Source: Ramlibacter monticola
Lineage (GTDB): Bacteria > Pseudomonadota > Gammaproteobacteria > Burkholderiales > Burkholderiaceae_C
NCBI RefSeq assembly: GCF_016722785.1
Contig: NZ_JAEQNE010000003.1
Location: forward strand, 1-64,000
Reading direction: 5' to 3'
DNA: 64,000 nt
Part shown: positions 51,683 to 59,997 of the stretch, piece by piece
Numbering within the stretch: the first letter of the stretch is position 1
Layout of the letters: every line of letters starts with the position of its first letter
Notes under the pieces: generated by a model
The model's database searches: none
Told to the model about the DNA's origin: nothing
What the model saw: only the letters and a program-made list of their open reading frames with translations
Translations under genes and position numbers: made by a program

Positions 51683-51951
51683 CGTCACGCTCTCCATGCT
51701 GGGTTGCGCGCCCGGCGCGGGCAGGGCTGCGCCGACCGGAGCGACCGCACCACACTACCTCCGCTCCGACGGCCTGCCGGCAGGCCCTTCGAATGAGGGC
51801 GTGTACTTACTTGTCCGACAAGCCCAGGCATGCGCACCCGCCGTCCCGGGCTCATTTCGCCCGCCCGCGGCGCTGCCTCCCCGCCGCCCGTAAAATCTCC
51901 CCCTTCCTCCATTGGCCCTCGTGCCCCTGCGCCCGGATCGGCGCCCCTCCC

Positions 51952-53904
51952 ATGCTTTACCCCGAAGAATTCGACGTCACCGTCGTCGGTGGCGGTCACG
52001 CCGGCACCGAAGCGGCCCTCGCCTCCGCGCGCATGGGCTGCAGGACCCTGCTGCTCACCCACAACATCGAGACGCTCGGCCACATGAGCTGCAACCCGTC
52101 GATCGGCGGGATCGGCAAGGGCCACCTGGTCAAGGAAGTCGACGCACTGGGCGGCGCGATGGCGATCGCCACCGACGAGGCGGGCATCCAGTTCCGCATC
52201 CTCAACTCGAGCAAGGGCCCGGCCGTGCGCGCGACCCGGGCCCAGGCCGACCGCGTCCTGTACAAGGCGGCGATCCGCGGCCGGCTGGAGAACCAGCCGA
52301 ACCTGACGCTGTTCCAGCAGGCCGTCGACGACCTGATGGTGGAAGGCGATCGCGTGGTGGGGGCGGTGACGCAGATCGGGATCCGCTTCCGCGGCCGCGC
52401 CGTGGTGCTGACCGCAGGCACCTTCCTGGACGGAAAGATCCACGTCGGGCTGGAGAACTACGCTGCCGGCCGGGCAGGGGATCCGCCGGCCGTGTCGCTG
52501 TCCGCGCGCCTCAAGGAGCTGAAGCTGCCGCAGGGCCGCCTGAAGACCGGAACCCCGCCGCGGATCGACGGTCGGTCGATCGACTTCAGCCGTTGCGAGG
52601 AGCAGCCGGGCGACCTGGATCCGGTGCCGGTGTTCAGCTTCATGGGCCGGGCCGCTATGCATCCCCGCCAGGTGCCCTGCTGGATCACCCACACCAACGA
52701 GCGCACCCACGCGATCATCCGTTCCGGCTTCGACCGCAGTCCGATGTTCACCGGGCGGATCGAGGGCGTCGGCCCGCGCTACTGCCCCAGCGTCGAGGAC
52801 AAGATCAACCGGTTCAAGGACAAGGACAGCCACCAGGTCTTCCTGGAGCCGGAGGGCCTGACGACCAACGAGTTCTATCCCAACGGGATCTCGACCAGCC
52901 TGCCGTTCGACATCCAGCTCGGGCTGGTGCGCACGCTGCCGGGCCTGGAGAACGCGCACATCCTGCGACCCGGCTACGCCATCGAGTACGACTACTTCGA
53001 TCCGCGCGGCCTGAAGTCCTCGTTCGAGACTCGCGCCATCGCCGGCCTCTTCTTCGCCGGGCAGATCAACGGCACCACCGGCTATGAGGAGGCGGCAGCG
53101 CAAGGCCTGTTCGCCGGGATCAACGCCGCGCTGCAGGTCAAGGGCGAGGGCGCCTGGGTGCCGTCGCGTGACCAGGCCTACCTCGGCGTGCTGGTGGACG
53201 ATCTCATCACCAAGGGCGTGACCGAGCCGTATCGGATGTTCACCAGCCGGGCGGAGTACCGGCTGCAGCTCCGGGAGGACAACGCCGATCTGCGGCTGAC
53301 CGAGGACGGCCGGCGGATGGGCCTGGTGGGTGATGCCCAATGGGACGCGTTCTGCCGCAAGCGCGATGCTGTTTCACGTGAAACAGAGCGGCTGAAGTCG
53401 ACCTGGGTGAACCCCCGGATCCTGTCGGCCGCCGAGGCGCAGCGCGTGCTGGGGACGGGGATCGACCACGAGTACAACCTGGGGGATTTGCTGCGTCGGC
53501 CCGACGTGGGCTACGAAGCGCTGATGGGCATGGAGGGCGGCCGTTGGAGCGGCGATGCTGTTTCACGTGAAACACTGGGCGAGCTCTATGCGCCGGTGGT
53601 GGAGCAGATCGAGATCGGCGCCAAGTACGCCGGCTACATCGAGCGGCAGAAGGACGAAGTCGAGCGGGCGGCGTACTACGAGAACCTCAAGCTGCCGGCC
53701 GACCTGGATTACATGCAGGTGGCCGCGCTGAGCATCGAGGTGCGGCAGAAGCTGAGCAAGCACCGGCCGGAAACGCTGGGGCTGGCCTCGCGAATCTCGG
53801 GCGTGACGCCGGCGGCGATCTCGCTGCTGCTGGTTCACCTGAAGAAGAACAAATTCAAGGGCTTCGTGGACGCCGCGAACCAAGCCGGGCAGGCGGCCGC
53901 ATGA
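51952..53904 (+). CDS. mnmG: tRNA uridine 5-carboxymethylaminomethyl modification enzyme MnmG (GidA)
   Basis: A 650-residue FAD enzyme. The dinucleotide-binding motif [12 protein letters not shown] is at residues 10-21, and family signatures [22 protein letters not shown] and [16 protein letters not shown] are present. With MnmE it modifies the wobble uridine of several tRNAs. Two perfect parS sites lie inside the gene (53370-53385, 53559-53574). Both are read in the same frame, so the protein contains DAVSRET twice. First gene of the mnmG-rsmG-lysE-parA-parB cluster. Confidence 0.98.
   Translation: MLYPEEFDVTVVGGGHAGTEAALASARMGCRTLLLTHNIETLGHMSCNPSIGGIGKGHLVKEVDALGGAMAIATDEAGIQFRILNSSKGPAVRATRAQADRVLYKAAIRGRLENQPNLTLFQQAVDDLMVEGDRVVGAVTQIGIRFRGRAVVLTAGTFLDGKIHVGLENYAAGRAGDPPAVSLSARLKELKLPQGRLKTGTPPRIDGRSIDFSRCEEQPGDLDPVPVFSFMGRAAMHPRQVPCWITHTNERTHAIIRSGFDRSPMFTGRIEGVGPRYCPSVEDKINRFKDKDSHQVFLEPEGLTTNEFYPNGISTSLPFDIQLGLVRTLPGLENAHILRPGYAIEYDYFDPRGLKSSFETRAIAGLFFAGQINGTTGYEEAAAQGLFAGINAALQVKGEGAWVPSRDQAYLGVLVDDLITKGVTEPYRMFTSRAEYRLQLREDNADLRLTEDGRRMGLVGDAQWDAFCRKRDAVSRETERLKSTWVNPRILSAAEAQRVLGTGIDHEYNLGDLLRRPDVGYEALMGMEGGRWSGDAVSRETLGELYAPVVEQIEIGAKYAGYIERQKDEVERAAYYENLKLPADLDYMQVAALSIEVRQKLSKHRPETLGLASRISGVTPAAISLLLVHLKKNKFKGFVDAANQAGQAAA
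53370..53385. other. parS: parS site 1 (inside mnmG)
   Basis: TGTTTCACGTGAAACA is an exact 16-bp match to the consensus chromosomal parS bound by ParB. It lies within mnmG, about 3.4 kb upstream of parB, and is translated as part of DAVSRET. Confidence 0.93.
53559..53574. other. parS: parS site 2 (inside mnmG)
   Basis: A second exact TGTTTCACGTGAAACA, 189 bp after the first and in the same reading frame, again preceded by GATGC and encoding DAVSRET. Two consensus sites in one coding sequence indicate selection for ParB binding. Confidence 0.93.
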
Positions 53905-53925
53905 GGACTCCCTTTCCGTCTCCCT

Positions 53926-54021
53926 CCCCCTTGAGGGGAAGGGTCGGGGCGGGCACGCTCCCCGCCTCGACCGATCGCGGTGCCTGCCTCACTCCAGCCC
54001 TCTCCCGGGAAGGGGAGGGGG
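53926..54021. repeat. Pair of Pu/Py-rich palindromic repeats between mnmG and rsmG
   Basis: A CCCC-TTGA-GGGG palindrome with flanking GGGTCGGGGCGGG, then a partner CCCTCTCCCGGGAAGGGGAGGGGG about 70 bp on. The same style of repeat appears at 30449 and inside minC. Possible REP-like element; a terminator function is not evident. Confidence 0.5.
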
Positions 54022-54028
54022 TCAAACC

Positions 54029-54709
54029 ATGAGCACATCGCAACAGGAAGGTCGGCTGCGCTCTGCCGTGGAGGCCCTAGCTCTCCAGGTGGACGCGGCC
54101 CGACAAGCCAAGCTCCTCACCTACCTCGACCTGCTGGCCAAGTGGAACAAGGTCTACAACCTCACGGCCGTGCGCGACGCGGACGAAATGCTGGTGCAGC
54201 ACCTCTTCGACAGTCTGGCCGTGCTCCAGCCGCTGCGCGCCCAGACGCAGGGCAGGCCGGTGCGCCTGCTCGATGTCGGCTCGGGTGCCGGATTGCCGGG
54301 TGTCGTGATCGCGGTCTGCTGCCCGGAGATCCAGGTGGAATGCGTGGACACGGTCGGCAAGAAGGCCGCCTTCATCCAGCAGGCGGCCGCCCAACTGCAG
54401 TTGCCCAACCTTCGCGGCGTGCACGACCGGGTCGAGCACCTGTCCGGCCAGTACGACGTGATCAGTTCCCGCGCCTTCGCTTCGCTGCCGGATTTCGTCG
54501 CGTGGTCCGAGCACGCGCTGACGCAGAAGGGGGTCTGGATGGCGATGAAGGGCAAGCGCCCGGATGCCGAAGCCGCGGAGCTCCCGCCTGGGGCGGAAGT
54601 GTTCCACGTGGAACAGTTGCAGGTTCCCGAACTCGCCGCGGAGCGCTGCATCGTGTGGATGCGCAAGCGTCCGCGTGAGGAAAGCACTACAGGTCCCACC
54701 GGGGCCTGA
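54029..54709 (+). CDS. rsmG: 16S rRNA (guanine(527)-N7)-methyltransferase RsmG
   Basis: A 226-residue Rossmann methyltransferase. Key blocks: LLAKWNKVYNLTAVRD, HLFDSLAVL, SAM site LLDVGSGAGLPGVVIAV, VDTVGKKAAFIQQAA, and SRAFASLPDFV. It makes m7G527 in 16S rRNA. A parS-like variant (54600-54615) lies near its 3' end and encodes EVFHVEQL. It follows mnmG, the usual order near betaproteobacterial partition genes. Confidence 0.97.
   Translation: MSTSQQEGRLRSAVEALALQVDAARQAKLLTYLDLLAKWNKVYNLTAVRDADEMLVQHLFDSLAVLQPLRAQTQGRPVRLLDVGSGAGLPGVVIAVCCPEIQVECVDTVGKKAAFIQQAAAQLQLPNLRGVHDRVEHLSGQYDVISSRAFASLPDFVAWSEHALTQKGVWMAMKGKRPDAEAAELPPGAEVFHVEQLQVPELAAERCIVWMRKRPREESTTGPTGA
54600..54615. other. parS-like site (inside rsmG)
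   Basis: TGTTCCACGTGGAACA is a perfect 16-bp palindrome that differs from consensus parS at two symmetrical bases. It fits the looser pattern GTTNCACGTGNAAC seen for Burkholderiales ParB sites. It lies 1.0 kb after parS site 2 and 0.75 kb before parA. Confidence 0.7.
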
Positions 54710-54739
54710 CGTTACACTCATCGCTCTTCTGGAGGGGCC

Positions 54740-55354
54740 ATGCTCGGCGTTGCAGACTACGGCGCGTTCGTCGCCGCGATCCTGGTTTTCCTGGCCATCC
54801 CCGGCCCGGGAAACCTCGCGCTGATCACTTCGACCAGCAAAGGCGGAATCGCCGGCGGCCTGGGCGCCACGCTCGGCATCATCGTCGGCGACCAGGTGCT
54901 CATGTGGGCTGCCGTCGCTGGCGTGGCCGCGCTGCTGCTGGCTTCGCCCGCCGCCTTTGGTATTGTCCAGTGGGCGGGCGCCGCCTACCTCGCCTGGCTG
55001 GGCCTGCGCATGCTCATCGCCAAGCCCGGCGCCAAGCCCATCCTGAACATCGAGCCGCGCCACTATTTCCGGCAGGCGGCCTTCATCACCCTCTTGAATC
55101 CCAAGGCCATCGTCTTCTACATGGCCTTCTTCCCGCTGTTCGTCGACCCGGCGCGTCACCAGGGCCTGCTGACCTTCGGCGTGATGGCCGCGACCATCGC
55201 GGTGCTGACCTTCGCGTACGGCCTGGGTGCGGTGCTGCTCACGCACTTCTTGGCCGAGCGCATGCGCGCCAACCCGGCGATCGGGCGCGTGCTGGAGAAG
55301 TTTGCCGGTTGCTGTCTGATCGGCTTCGGGGTGAAGCTGGCGGTGTCTCGCTGA
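54740..55354 (+). CDS. LysE/RhtB family amino acid exporter
   Basis: A 204-residue, six-helix exporter: FLAIPGPGNLALITSTSKGGIAGGLGATLGIIVGD is the LysE signature, and FITLLNPKAIVFYMAFFPLFV is the second conserved block. It exports amino acids or derivatives. It sits between rsmG and parA, with 30 bp and 11 bp spacings, and is presumably co-transcribed with them. Confidence 0.93.
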   Translation: MLGVADYGAFVAAILVFLAIPGPGNLALITSTSKGGIAGGLGATLGIIVGDQVLMWAAVAGVAALLLASPAAFGIVQWAGAAYLAWLGLRMLIAKPGAKPILNIEPRHYFRQAAFITLLNPKAIVFYMAFFPLFVDPARHQGLLTFGVMAATIAVLTFAYGLGAVLLTHFLAERMRANPAIGRVLEKFAGCCLIGFGVKLAVSR

Positions 55355-55365
55355 ATACAAGAACG

Positions 55366-56175
55366 ATGGCCAAGATCTTTTGCGTCGCCAACCAGAAGGG
55401 CGGGGTTGGCAAGACGACCACGACGGTGAATCTATCGGCAGGCCTGGCCAAGGTGGGCCAGCGCGTGCTGATGGTGGACCTGGACCCGCAGGGCAATGCC
55501 ACGATGGGCTCGGGTGTCGACAAGCGCCGGCTGGAGCTCTCGGTCTACGACGTGCTGCTGGAGTCCGCCTCCATCGCCGAGGCGAAGGTGCGCAGCGAGC
55601 GCCTCGTCGCGGCGGGCTGCGCCTACGACGTCCTCGGCGCCAACCGCGACCTCGCCGGCGCCGAGGTGGAACTGGTCAACCAGGAGCGGCGCGAGCGCCG
55701 GCTCAAGGAAGCCCTGGCCAGCGTCACGGGCGACTACGACTTCGTGCTGATCGACTGCCCGCCGTCGCTGTCGATGCTCACCCTCAACGGCCTGTGCGCC
55801 GCGCACGGCGTGATCGTGCCGATGCAGTGCGAGTACTTCGCGCTGGAGGGCCTGTCCGACCTGGTCAACACGATCAAGCAGGTGCACGCCAACCTGAACA
55901 AGGACCTGGAGATCATCGGCCTGCTGCGCGTGATGTTCGACCCGCGCATCACCTTGCAGCAGCAGGTGAGCGACCAGCTCAAGGCGCATTTCGGCGAGAA
56001 GGTGTTCGACACGGTGATCCCGCGCAACGTGCGCCTGGCGGAGGCCCCCAGCTACGGGCTGCCCGGCGTGGCCTTCGATCCCTCCGCGCGCGGCAGCCAC
56101 GCCTTCGTCGACTTCGCCCACGAAATGGTCACGCGCCTCGGCGGCATGAGGCCCGCGGTGCCGCATGTTGCTTGA
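55366..56175 (+). CDS. parA: Chromosome partitioning ATPase ParA (Soj)
   Basis: A 269-residue ParA. Walker [11 protein letters not shown] is at residues 10-19, the Walker A' LMVDLDPQGNATMGSG and Walker B-type FVLIDCPPSLSMLTLN follow, and PRNVRLAEAPSYGLP is near the end. It has no N-terminal HTH, so it is a chromosomal type Ib-like ParA. It works with ParB and parS to segregate origins. A small hydrolase gene separates it from parB, a conserved order in this bacterial group. Confidence 0.97.
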   Translation: MAKIFCVANQKGGVGKTTTTVNLSAGLAKVGQRVLMVDLDPQGNATMGSGVDKRRLELSVYDVLLESASIAEAKVRSERLVAAGCAYDVLGANRDLAGAEVELVNQERRERRLKEALASVTGDYDFVLIDCPPSLSMLTLNGLCAAHGVIVPMQCEYFALEGLSDLVNTIKQVHANLNKDLEIIGLLRVMFDPRITLQQQVSDQLKAHFGEKVFDTVIPRNVRLAEAPSYGLPGVAFDPSARGSHAFVDFAHEMVTRLGGMRPAVPHVA

Positions 56176-56201
56176 ACAATCTGCTCTGGAATAGATAGCA
56201 C

Positions 56202-56741
56202 GTGAAGGCGCGCAACGTCCTGGTGCTGCCCGGCTGGGAAGGAAGCGGCCCCAGGCACTGGCAGACCCTGTGGGAAGAGCGCCATGGCTACCGGCGCGTC
56301 GAGCAGCACGACTGGCTGCGGCCGCTGCGCGGCGACTGGGTCGCGCGGCTGGAGGACGTGGTCCTGTCCTGCGGCGAACCCGCGGTGCTGGTGGCGCACA
56401 GCCTGGGCTGCATCCTGGTGGCGGCCTGGGCCGCGCATTCGCGCAACACGCATCGCGTGAAGGGGGCGCTGCTGGTGGCGCCCGGCGACGTCGAGCGCAC
56501 CGAGGTGCGCGAGCTGCTGCCCTCGTGGTCGCCCATCGAGCTGCGCGCGCTTCCGTTCCCCAGCGTGCTGCTCGCCAGCCGCGACGATCCCTACTGCGCC
56601 TTCGAGCGCGCGCGCCTGTTCGCGCACGCGTGGAACGCGCAGTTCATGGACTACGGCGACTGCGGGCACATCAACGCGGACTCGGGGCTGGCGAGCTGGC
56701 CCGAAGGACACGTCCTGCTGCAGGACCTGATGAAAGACTGA
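56202..56741 (+). CDS. RBBP9/YdeN family alpha/beta hydrolase
   Basis: A 179-residue serine hydrolase: LPGWEGSGPRHWQTLWEERHG (family start), VAHSLGCILVAAWAA with the nucleophile serine, ASRDDPYC aspartate, and DCGHINADSG histidine. The substrate is unknown. It starts with GTG at 56202. It lies between parA and parB and is translated with them (parB ATG is 2 bp after its stop). Confidence 0.92.
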   Translation: MKARNVLVLPGWEGSGPRHWQTLWEERHGYRRVEQHDWLRPLRGDWVARLEDVVLSCGEPAVLVAHSLGCILVAAWAAHSRNTHRVKGALLVAPGDVERTEVRELLPSWSPIELRALPFPSVLLASRDDPYCAFERARLFAHAWNAQFMDYGDCGHINADSGLASWPEGHVLLQDLMKD

Positions 56742-56743
56742 AG

Positions 56744-57676
56744 ATGGTGACGAAGAAACCCAAGGGCCTCGGCCGCGGCCTCGAGGCGCTGCTCGGGCCC
56801 AAGGTGGCGGAAGAGGGCGCGACGCCTCCCGGCGGCGACACGACCGGCAGCAACGTCGGCACGCCGATGTCGATGCGGCTCGAGGACATGGTGCCCGGCA
56901 TGTACCAGCCGCGCACGCGCATGGACGAGGGCGCCTTGTACGAGCTCGCCGAGTCGATCAAGGCGCAGGGCATCATGCAGCCGATCCTCGTGCGCCGGCT
57001 CACCGACGGCGAAAACACCGGCAGGTACGAGATCATCGCCGGCGAGCGCCGCTTCCGCGCGGCGCGGCTCGCCGGGCTGGACAGCGTGCCGGTGCTGGTG
57101 CGCGACGTGCCCAACGAGGCCGCCGCGGCGATGGCGCTGATCGAGAACATCCAGCGCGAGGACCTCAACCCGCTGGAGGAGGCGCAGGGCCTGCAGCGCC
57201 TGATCAAGGACTTCGGCCTCACGCACGAACAGGCGGCCCAGGCCGTAGGTCGTTCGCGCAGCGCCGCGTCCAACCTGCTGCGCCTGCTCAACCTGGCCGA
57301 CCCGGTGCAGACGATGCTGATGGCGGGCGATATCGACATGGGCCACGCGCGCGCACTGCTCGCGCTGGAACGCGCGGCGCAGATCACCGCGGCCAACCAG
57401 ATCGCGCAGCGCAAGCTGTCGGTGCGCGAGGCCGAGAGCCTGGTCAAGAGGATCGGCGCCGAGTTCAGCCTGGTCTCGCCCAAGCCGAAGAAGGAGAAGT
57501 CGCGCGACCTGCGGCGCGTCGAGGAGGAGCTCTCCGACCTGCTTACGGCCGAGGTGGAAGTGCGCGTGAAGAAACGCGTGAAGCGGCACGGCCGCATCGA
57601 GGAGATGGGTGAGATCTCGATCTCCTTCGGTTCGCTCGACGAGCTCAACGGGCTGATCGACCGCCTGCGCGCCTGA
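56744..57676 (+). CDS. parB: Chromosome partitioning protein ParB
   Basis: A 310-residue ParB. N-terminal ParA-interacting start KKPKGLGRGLEALLG; CTPase/ParB box with the ERRFRA motif (IIAGERRFRAARLAGL); helix-turn-helix LTHEQAAQAVGRSRSAASNLLRLLNL; and C-terminal dimerisation region. ParB binds parS and spreads as a CTP-dependent clamp. Cognate parS sites lie in mnmG upstream. A GC-rich palindromic repeat follows the stop. Confidence 0.97.
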   Translation: MVTKKPKGLGRGLEALLGPKVAEEGATPPGGDTTGSNVGTPMSMRLEDMVPGMYQPRTRMDEGALYELAESIKAQGIMQPILVRRLTDGENTGRYEIIAGERRFRAARLAGLDSVPVLVRDVPNEAAAAMALIENIQREDLNPLEEAQGLQRLIKDFGLTHEQAAQAVGRSRSAASNLLRLLNLADPVQTMLMAGDIDMGHARALLALERAAQITAANQIAQRKLSVREAESLVKRIGAEFSLVSPKPKKEKSRDLRRVEEELSDLLTAEVEVRVKKRVKRHGRIEEMGEISISFGSLDELNGLIDRLRA

Positions 57677-57728
57677 CCCTCCTGACTCCTCTGCGGGAGG
57701 AGGGGAGGGGGAGGGCGCGCAACGAACG

Positions 57729-57742
57729 TTGACGCACGTCAT
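57729..57742 (+). promoter_or_regulatory. FNR-like dyad upstream of the cytochrome c gene
   Basis: TTGACGCACGTCAT has the TTGA-N6-TCA core of FNR-type sites. A -10-like TAGATT (57765-57770) is centred 32 bp downstream, the same spacing as at the two paralogous hemerythrin genes. The right half-site is weak (GTCAT). Confidence 0.4.
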
Positions 57743-57811
57743 TTCTCTTTTGCCACGCACTGCCTAGATTCACTACCTGGGGGGCTTCCCTTGGTGCGAC
57801 AAGGAGCAGTG

Positions 57812-58555
57812 ATGGCCACGACAACAGCAACATCCGCCATGCGGGCCGGCGTGCCCGCGATCCTGGTGCTTTCAGCCTTCGCGTTCGGCACGCCCGCGAT
57901 GGGCGCGCAGAACATGCGCGAAGGCAAGCAGGTGGTCGACACGGTCTGCGCGGCCTGCCACGCGGAAGGCAAGGACGGCGCGCCCAGGATCGGCGACCGC
58001 GTGGCGTGGACGCCGCGCCTCGCCAAGGGTCTCGACGTGCTGGTCGATGCGGCGGTGAACGGCCACGGGGGCATGCCCTCGCGCGGAGGCGTGTCGCAGC
58101 TGGAGCGCGAGGAACTGCGCTCCGCCGTCCTCTACATGTTCAATTACGGCCTGCCGCCGGTGGCCCCGCCGCCGGAGGTCGCCAAGGCCGATCCGCGGCA
58201 CAAGATGGTTGCGGGCACCGACATCTACTTCGGCGCGATGCCGGCCGAGTCGCTGCGCGCGAACGCCGCGACGAAGGCGAGCGTGCCTTCCGGCAAGGGC
58301 TACTACCACCTGAACATTTCGCTGGCGGACCAGCGCACGGGTGCACAGGTGAACGATGCGAAGGTGACGCTGCGCGTGTCCGACGGCATGTCGGTGCAGA
58401 CCAGCGCGCTGTCGCCGGTGAGGGCGAACAACGCGGTGAGCTACGGCGAGTTCTTCAAGCTGACGAGCGGCGGCGCCTACAACATCCAGGCCGAAGTGAC
58501 GCGACCCGGGGCGCAGCGGCCCATCGTGACGAACTTCGAGTTCAGGGCGCCTTAG
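57812..58555 (+). CDS. Periplasmic c-type cytochrome with C-terminal beta domain
   Basis: A 247-residue exported protein. The signal peptide ends near TPAMGA. Heme-binding C46-A-A-C49-H50 is in VVDTVCAACHAEGKDGAP, followed by GGMPSRGGVSQLEREELRSAVLYMFNYG, a cytochrome c5-like fold with the axial-methionine region. Residues about 125-247 form a beta-rich domain (YYHLNISLADQRTGAQVNDAKVTLRV) like metal- or ligand-binding extracytoplasmic domains. AAGGAG precedes the ATG. An FNR-like dyad lies upstream; a terminator follows. Confidence 0.88.
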   Translation: MATTTATSAMRAGVPAILVLSAFAFGTPAMGAQNMREGKQVVDTVCAACHAEGKDGAPRIGDRVAWTPRLAKGLDVLVDAAVNGHGGMPSRGGVSQLEREELRSAVLYMFNYGLPPVAPPPEVAKADPRHKMVAGTDIYFGAMPAESLRANAATKASVPSGKGYYHLNISLADQRTGAQVNDAKVTLRVSDGMSVQTSALSPVRANNAVSYGEFFKLTSGGAYNIQAEVTRPGAQRPIVTNFEFRAP

Positions 58556-58579
58556 CGGGGGGTGAATGGGGGGAAGGGT

Positions 58580-58608
58580 GAAACCGCGCTTCGGCGCGGT
58601 TTCTTTTT
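58580..58608 (+). terminator. Rho-independent terminator after the cytochrome gene
   Basis: GAAACCGCGC and GCGCGGTTTC pair over 10 bp around a TTCG tetraloop, followed by TTTTT. It also separates the convergent MmgE/PrpD gene, whose stop is at 58619. Confidence 0.9.
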
Positions 58609-58618
58609 GGGGCGTCGG

Positions 58619-59989
58619 TCAGGGACGCGCCAGCGCGGCCAGCGCGCGCACGTCCTGCGCCTGCCCCAGCCCCCAGCACGCCTCGATCAGCTGCTGCGTC
58701 TTCGCCGCGCCGATCACCGGCTCGGACAGCTGCGCGAACTTCGCCTCCAGCATCTTGTCGGTCATCGGGCGCTGCAGCGAGCCGATCGCATGTTCCACGA
58801 ACACGTGGACCTTGCGGCCGTCCGTGAGGTGCGCGGTGACGTCGGCGCTGGCCTCGTCGATGCTGTTGTCCACCGTGGCGACCACCTTGCGGCGCAGGGC
58901 CACCATGTCGGGGCGGTTCACGATCGCGTCGTCGTATTCCGACTCGCCCGCGCGGCCGAAGATCAGGCCCGCGGCGCAGCCGTGGTACACGCTGAACTTG
59001 CCCTGCAGGCCGTCGGCCGGTTCCTTCTTGCCCGTGAGTTCCAGCACCAGCGAGTGCACGCGCAGCTCGATGCGCTCGACCTGCTCCGCGCGCACGCCCT
59101 GCTCGCGCAGCTGCACGCAGGCATCGATGCTCGGATGGATCACGATGCCGCAGGCGAAGGGCTTGTAGCTGTTGAAAGAGATCTCGAAGCGCTGGCCCAG
59201 TTCGTCGGTCGCTTCGTTCCACGCGGTCTTGGTGGACACCACCTGCGCCCAGCCGCGGGGCGCTTCCAGCGCGCGCGGGCTCGCGGTGAAACCCTTGGCG
59301 GCCAGCAGCGCGGAAGTGAGGCCCGCCCGCGCGGCACCGCCCGGGTGGAAGGGCTTGGTCATGGTGCCGAACTGCTCGCGCAGGCCGATCGGCTGCGAGG
59401 CCGCGATGCCCAGCGCCATCTGCGTCTGCTGCGCATCCAGCTTCAGCAGGCGGGCGCAGCCGGCCGCGGCACCCAGCATGCCGGTGGTGCCGGTGATGTG
59501 CCAGCCGCGGTCGTAGTGCTCGGGATAGACCAGGTTGCCGAGGCGGCAGGCCACGTCGATGCCCAGCACCAGCGCGTCGGTCACCTCGCGGCCGCTCATG
59601 CCCTTGTGCTCGGCGAGCGCCAGCAGGGCGGAGGCGACGGGCCCCGCGGGATGGATGATCGTCTTCAGGTGCGTGTCGTCGAAGTCGAAGGTGTGCGAGG
59701 TGATGCCGTTGACCAGCGCGGCGCTCGCCATGTCGACCTTCTCGCTGCGGCCCGCGACCGTCGCCTGCGGCGCGGGCTGCAGTTCGGCGACGGCGGCCAG
59801 GGCCGCGTCGGCCGCTTCGTGCTTCGCCGCGCCCACGGCGCAACCGAGCCAGTTGAGGAAGGTGCGGTGCGCTTCGTGGTCGACCGTGTCGTTCCACCCG
59901 CGCGAGGGATGCGAGGCAACGTACTCGGCGAGGATCTTCGTGATGGGAGGCGCGTTGTGGTCGGCCGGGACCTGGGTGTTGCGGGCCAT
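58619..59989 (-). CDS. MmgE/PrpD family protein
   Basis: A 456-residue protein of the 2-methylcitrate dehydratase/cis-aconitate decarboxylase superfamily. Family regions: FLNWLGCAVGAAKHEAADAAL, NGITSHTFDFDDTHLKTIIHPAG, GIAASQPIGLREQFGTMTKPFHPGGAARAG, and YKPFACGIVIHPSIDAC. Substrates of close relatives include 2-methylcitrate and other tricarboxylates. It follows a Bug-type receptor gene by 8 bp and a GntR gene, so it is probably the catabolic enzyme of that operon. Confidence 0.92.
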   Translation of the reverse strand: MARNTQVPADHNAPPITKILAEYVASHPSRGWNDTVDHEAHRTFLNWLGCAVGAAKHEAADAALAAVAELQPAPQATVAGRSEKVDMASAALVNGITSHTFDFDDTHLKTIIHPAGPVASALLALAEHKGMSGREVTDALVLGIDVACRLGNLVYPEHYDRGWHITGTTGMLGAAAGCARLLKLDAQQTQMALGIAASQPIGLREQFGTMTKPFHPGGAARAGLTSALLAAKGFTASPRALEAPRGWAQVVSTKTAWNEATDELGQRFEISFNSYKPFACGIVIHPSIDACVQLREQGVRAEQVERIELRVHSLVLELTGKKEPADGLQGKFSVYHGCAAGLIFGRAGESEYDDAIVNRPDMVALRRKVVATVDNSIDEASADVTAHLTDGRKVHVFVEHAIGSLQRPMTDKMLEAKFAQLSEPVIGAAKTQQLIEACWGLGQAQDVRALAALARP

Positions 59990-59997
59990 GTTCTTTC

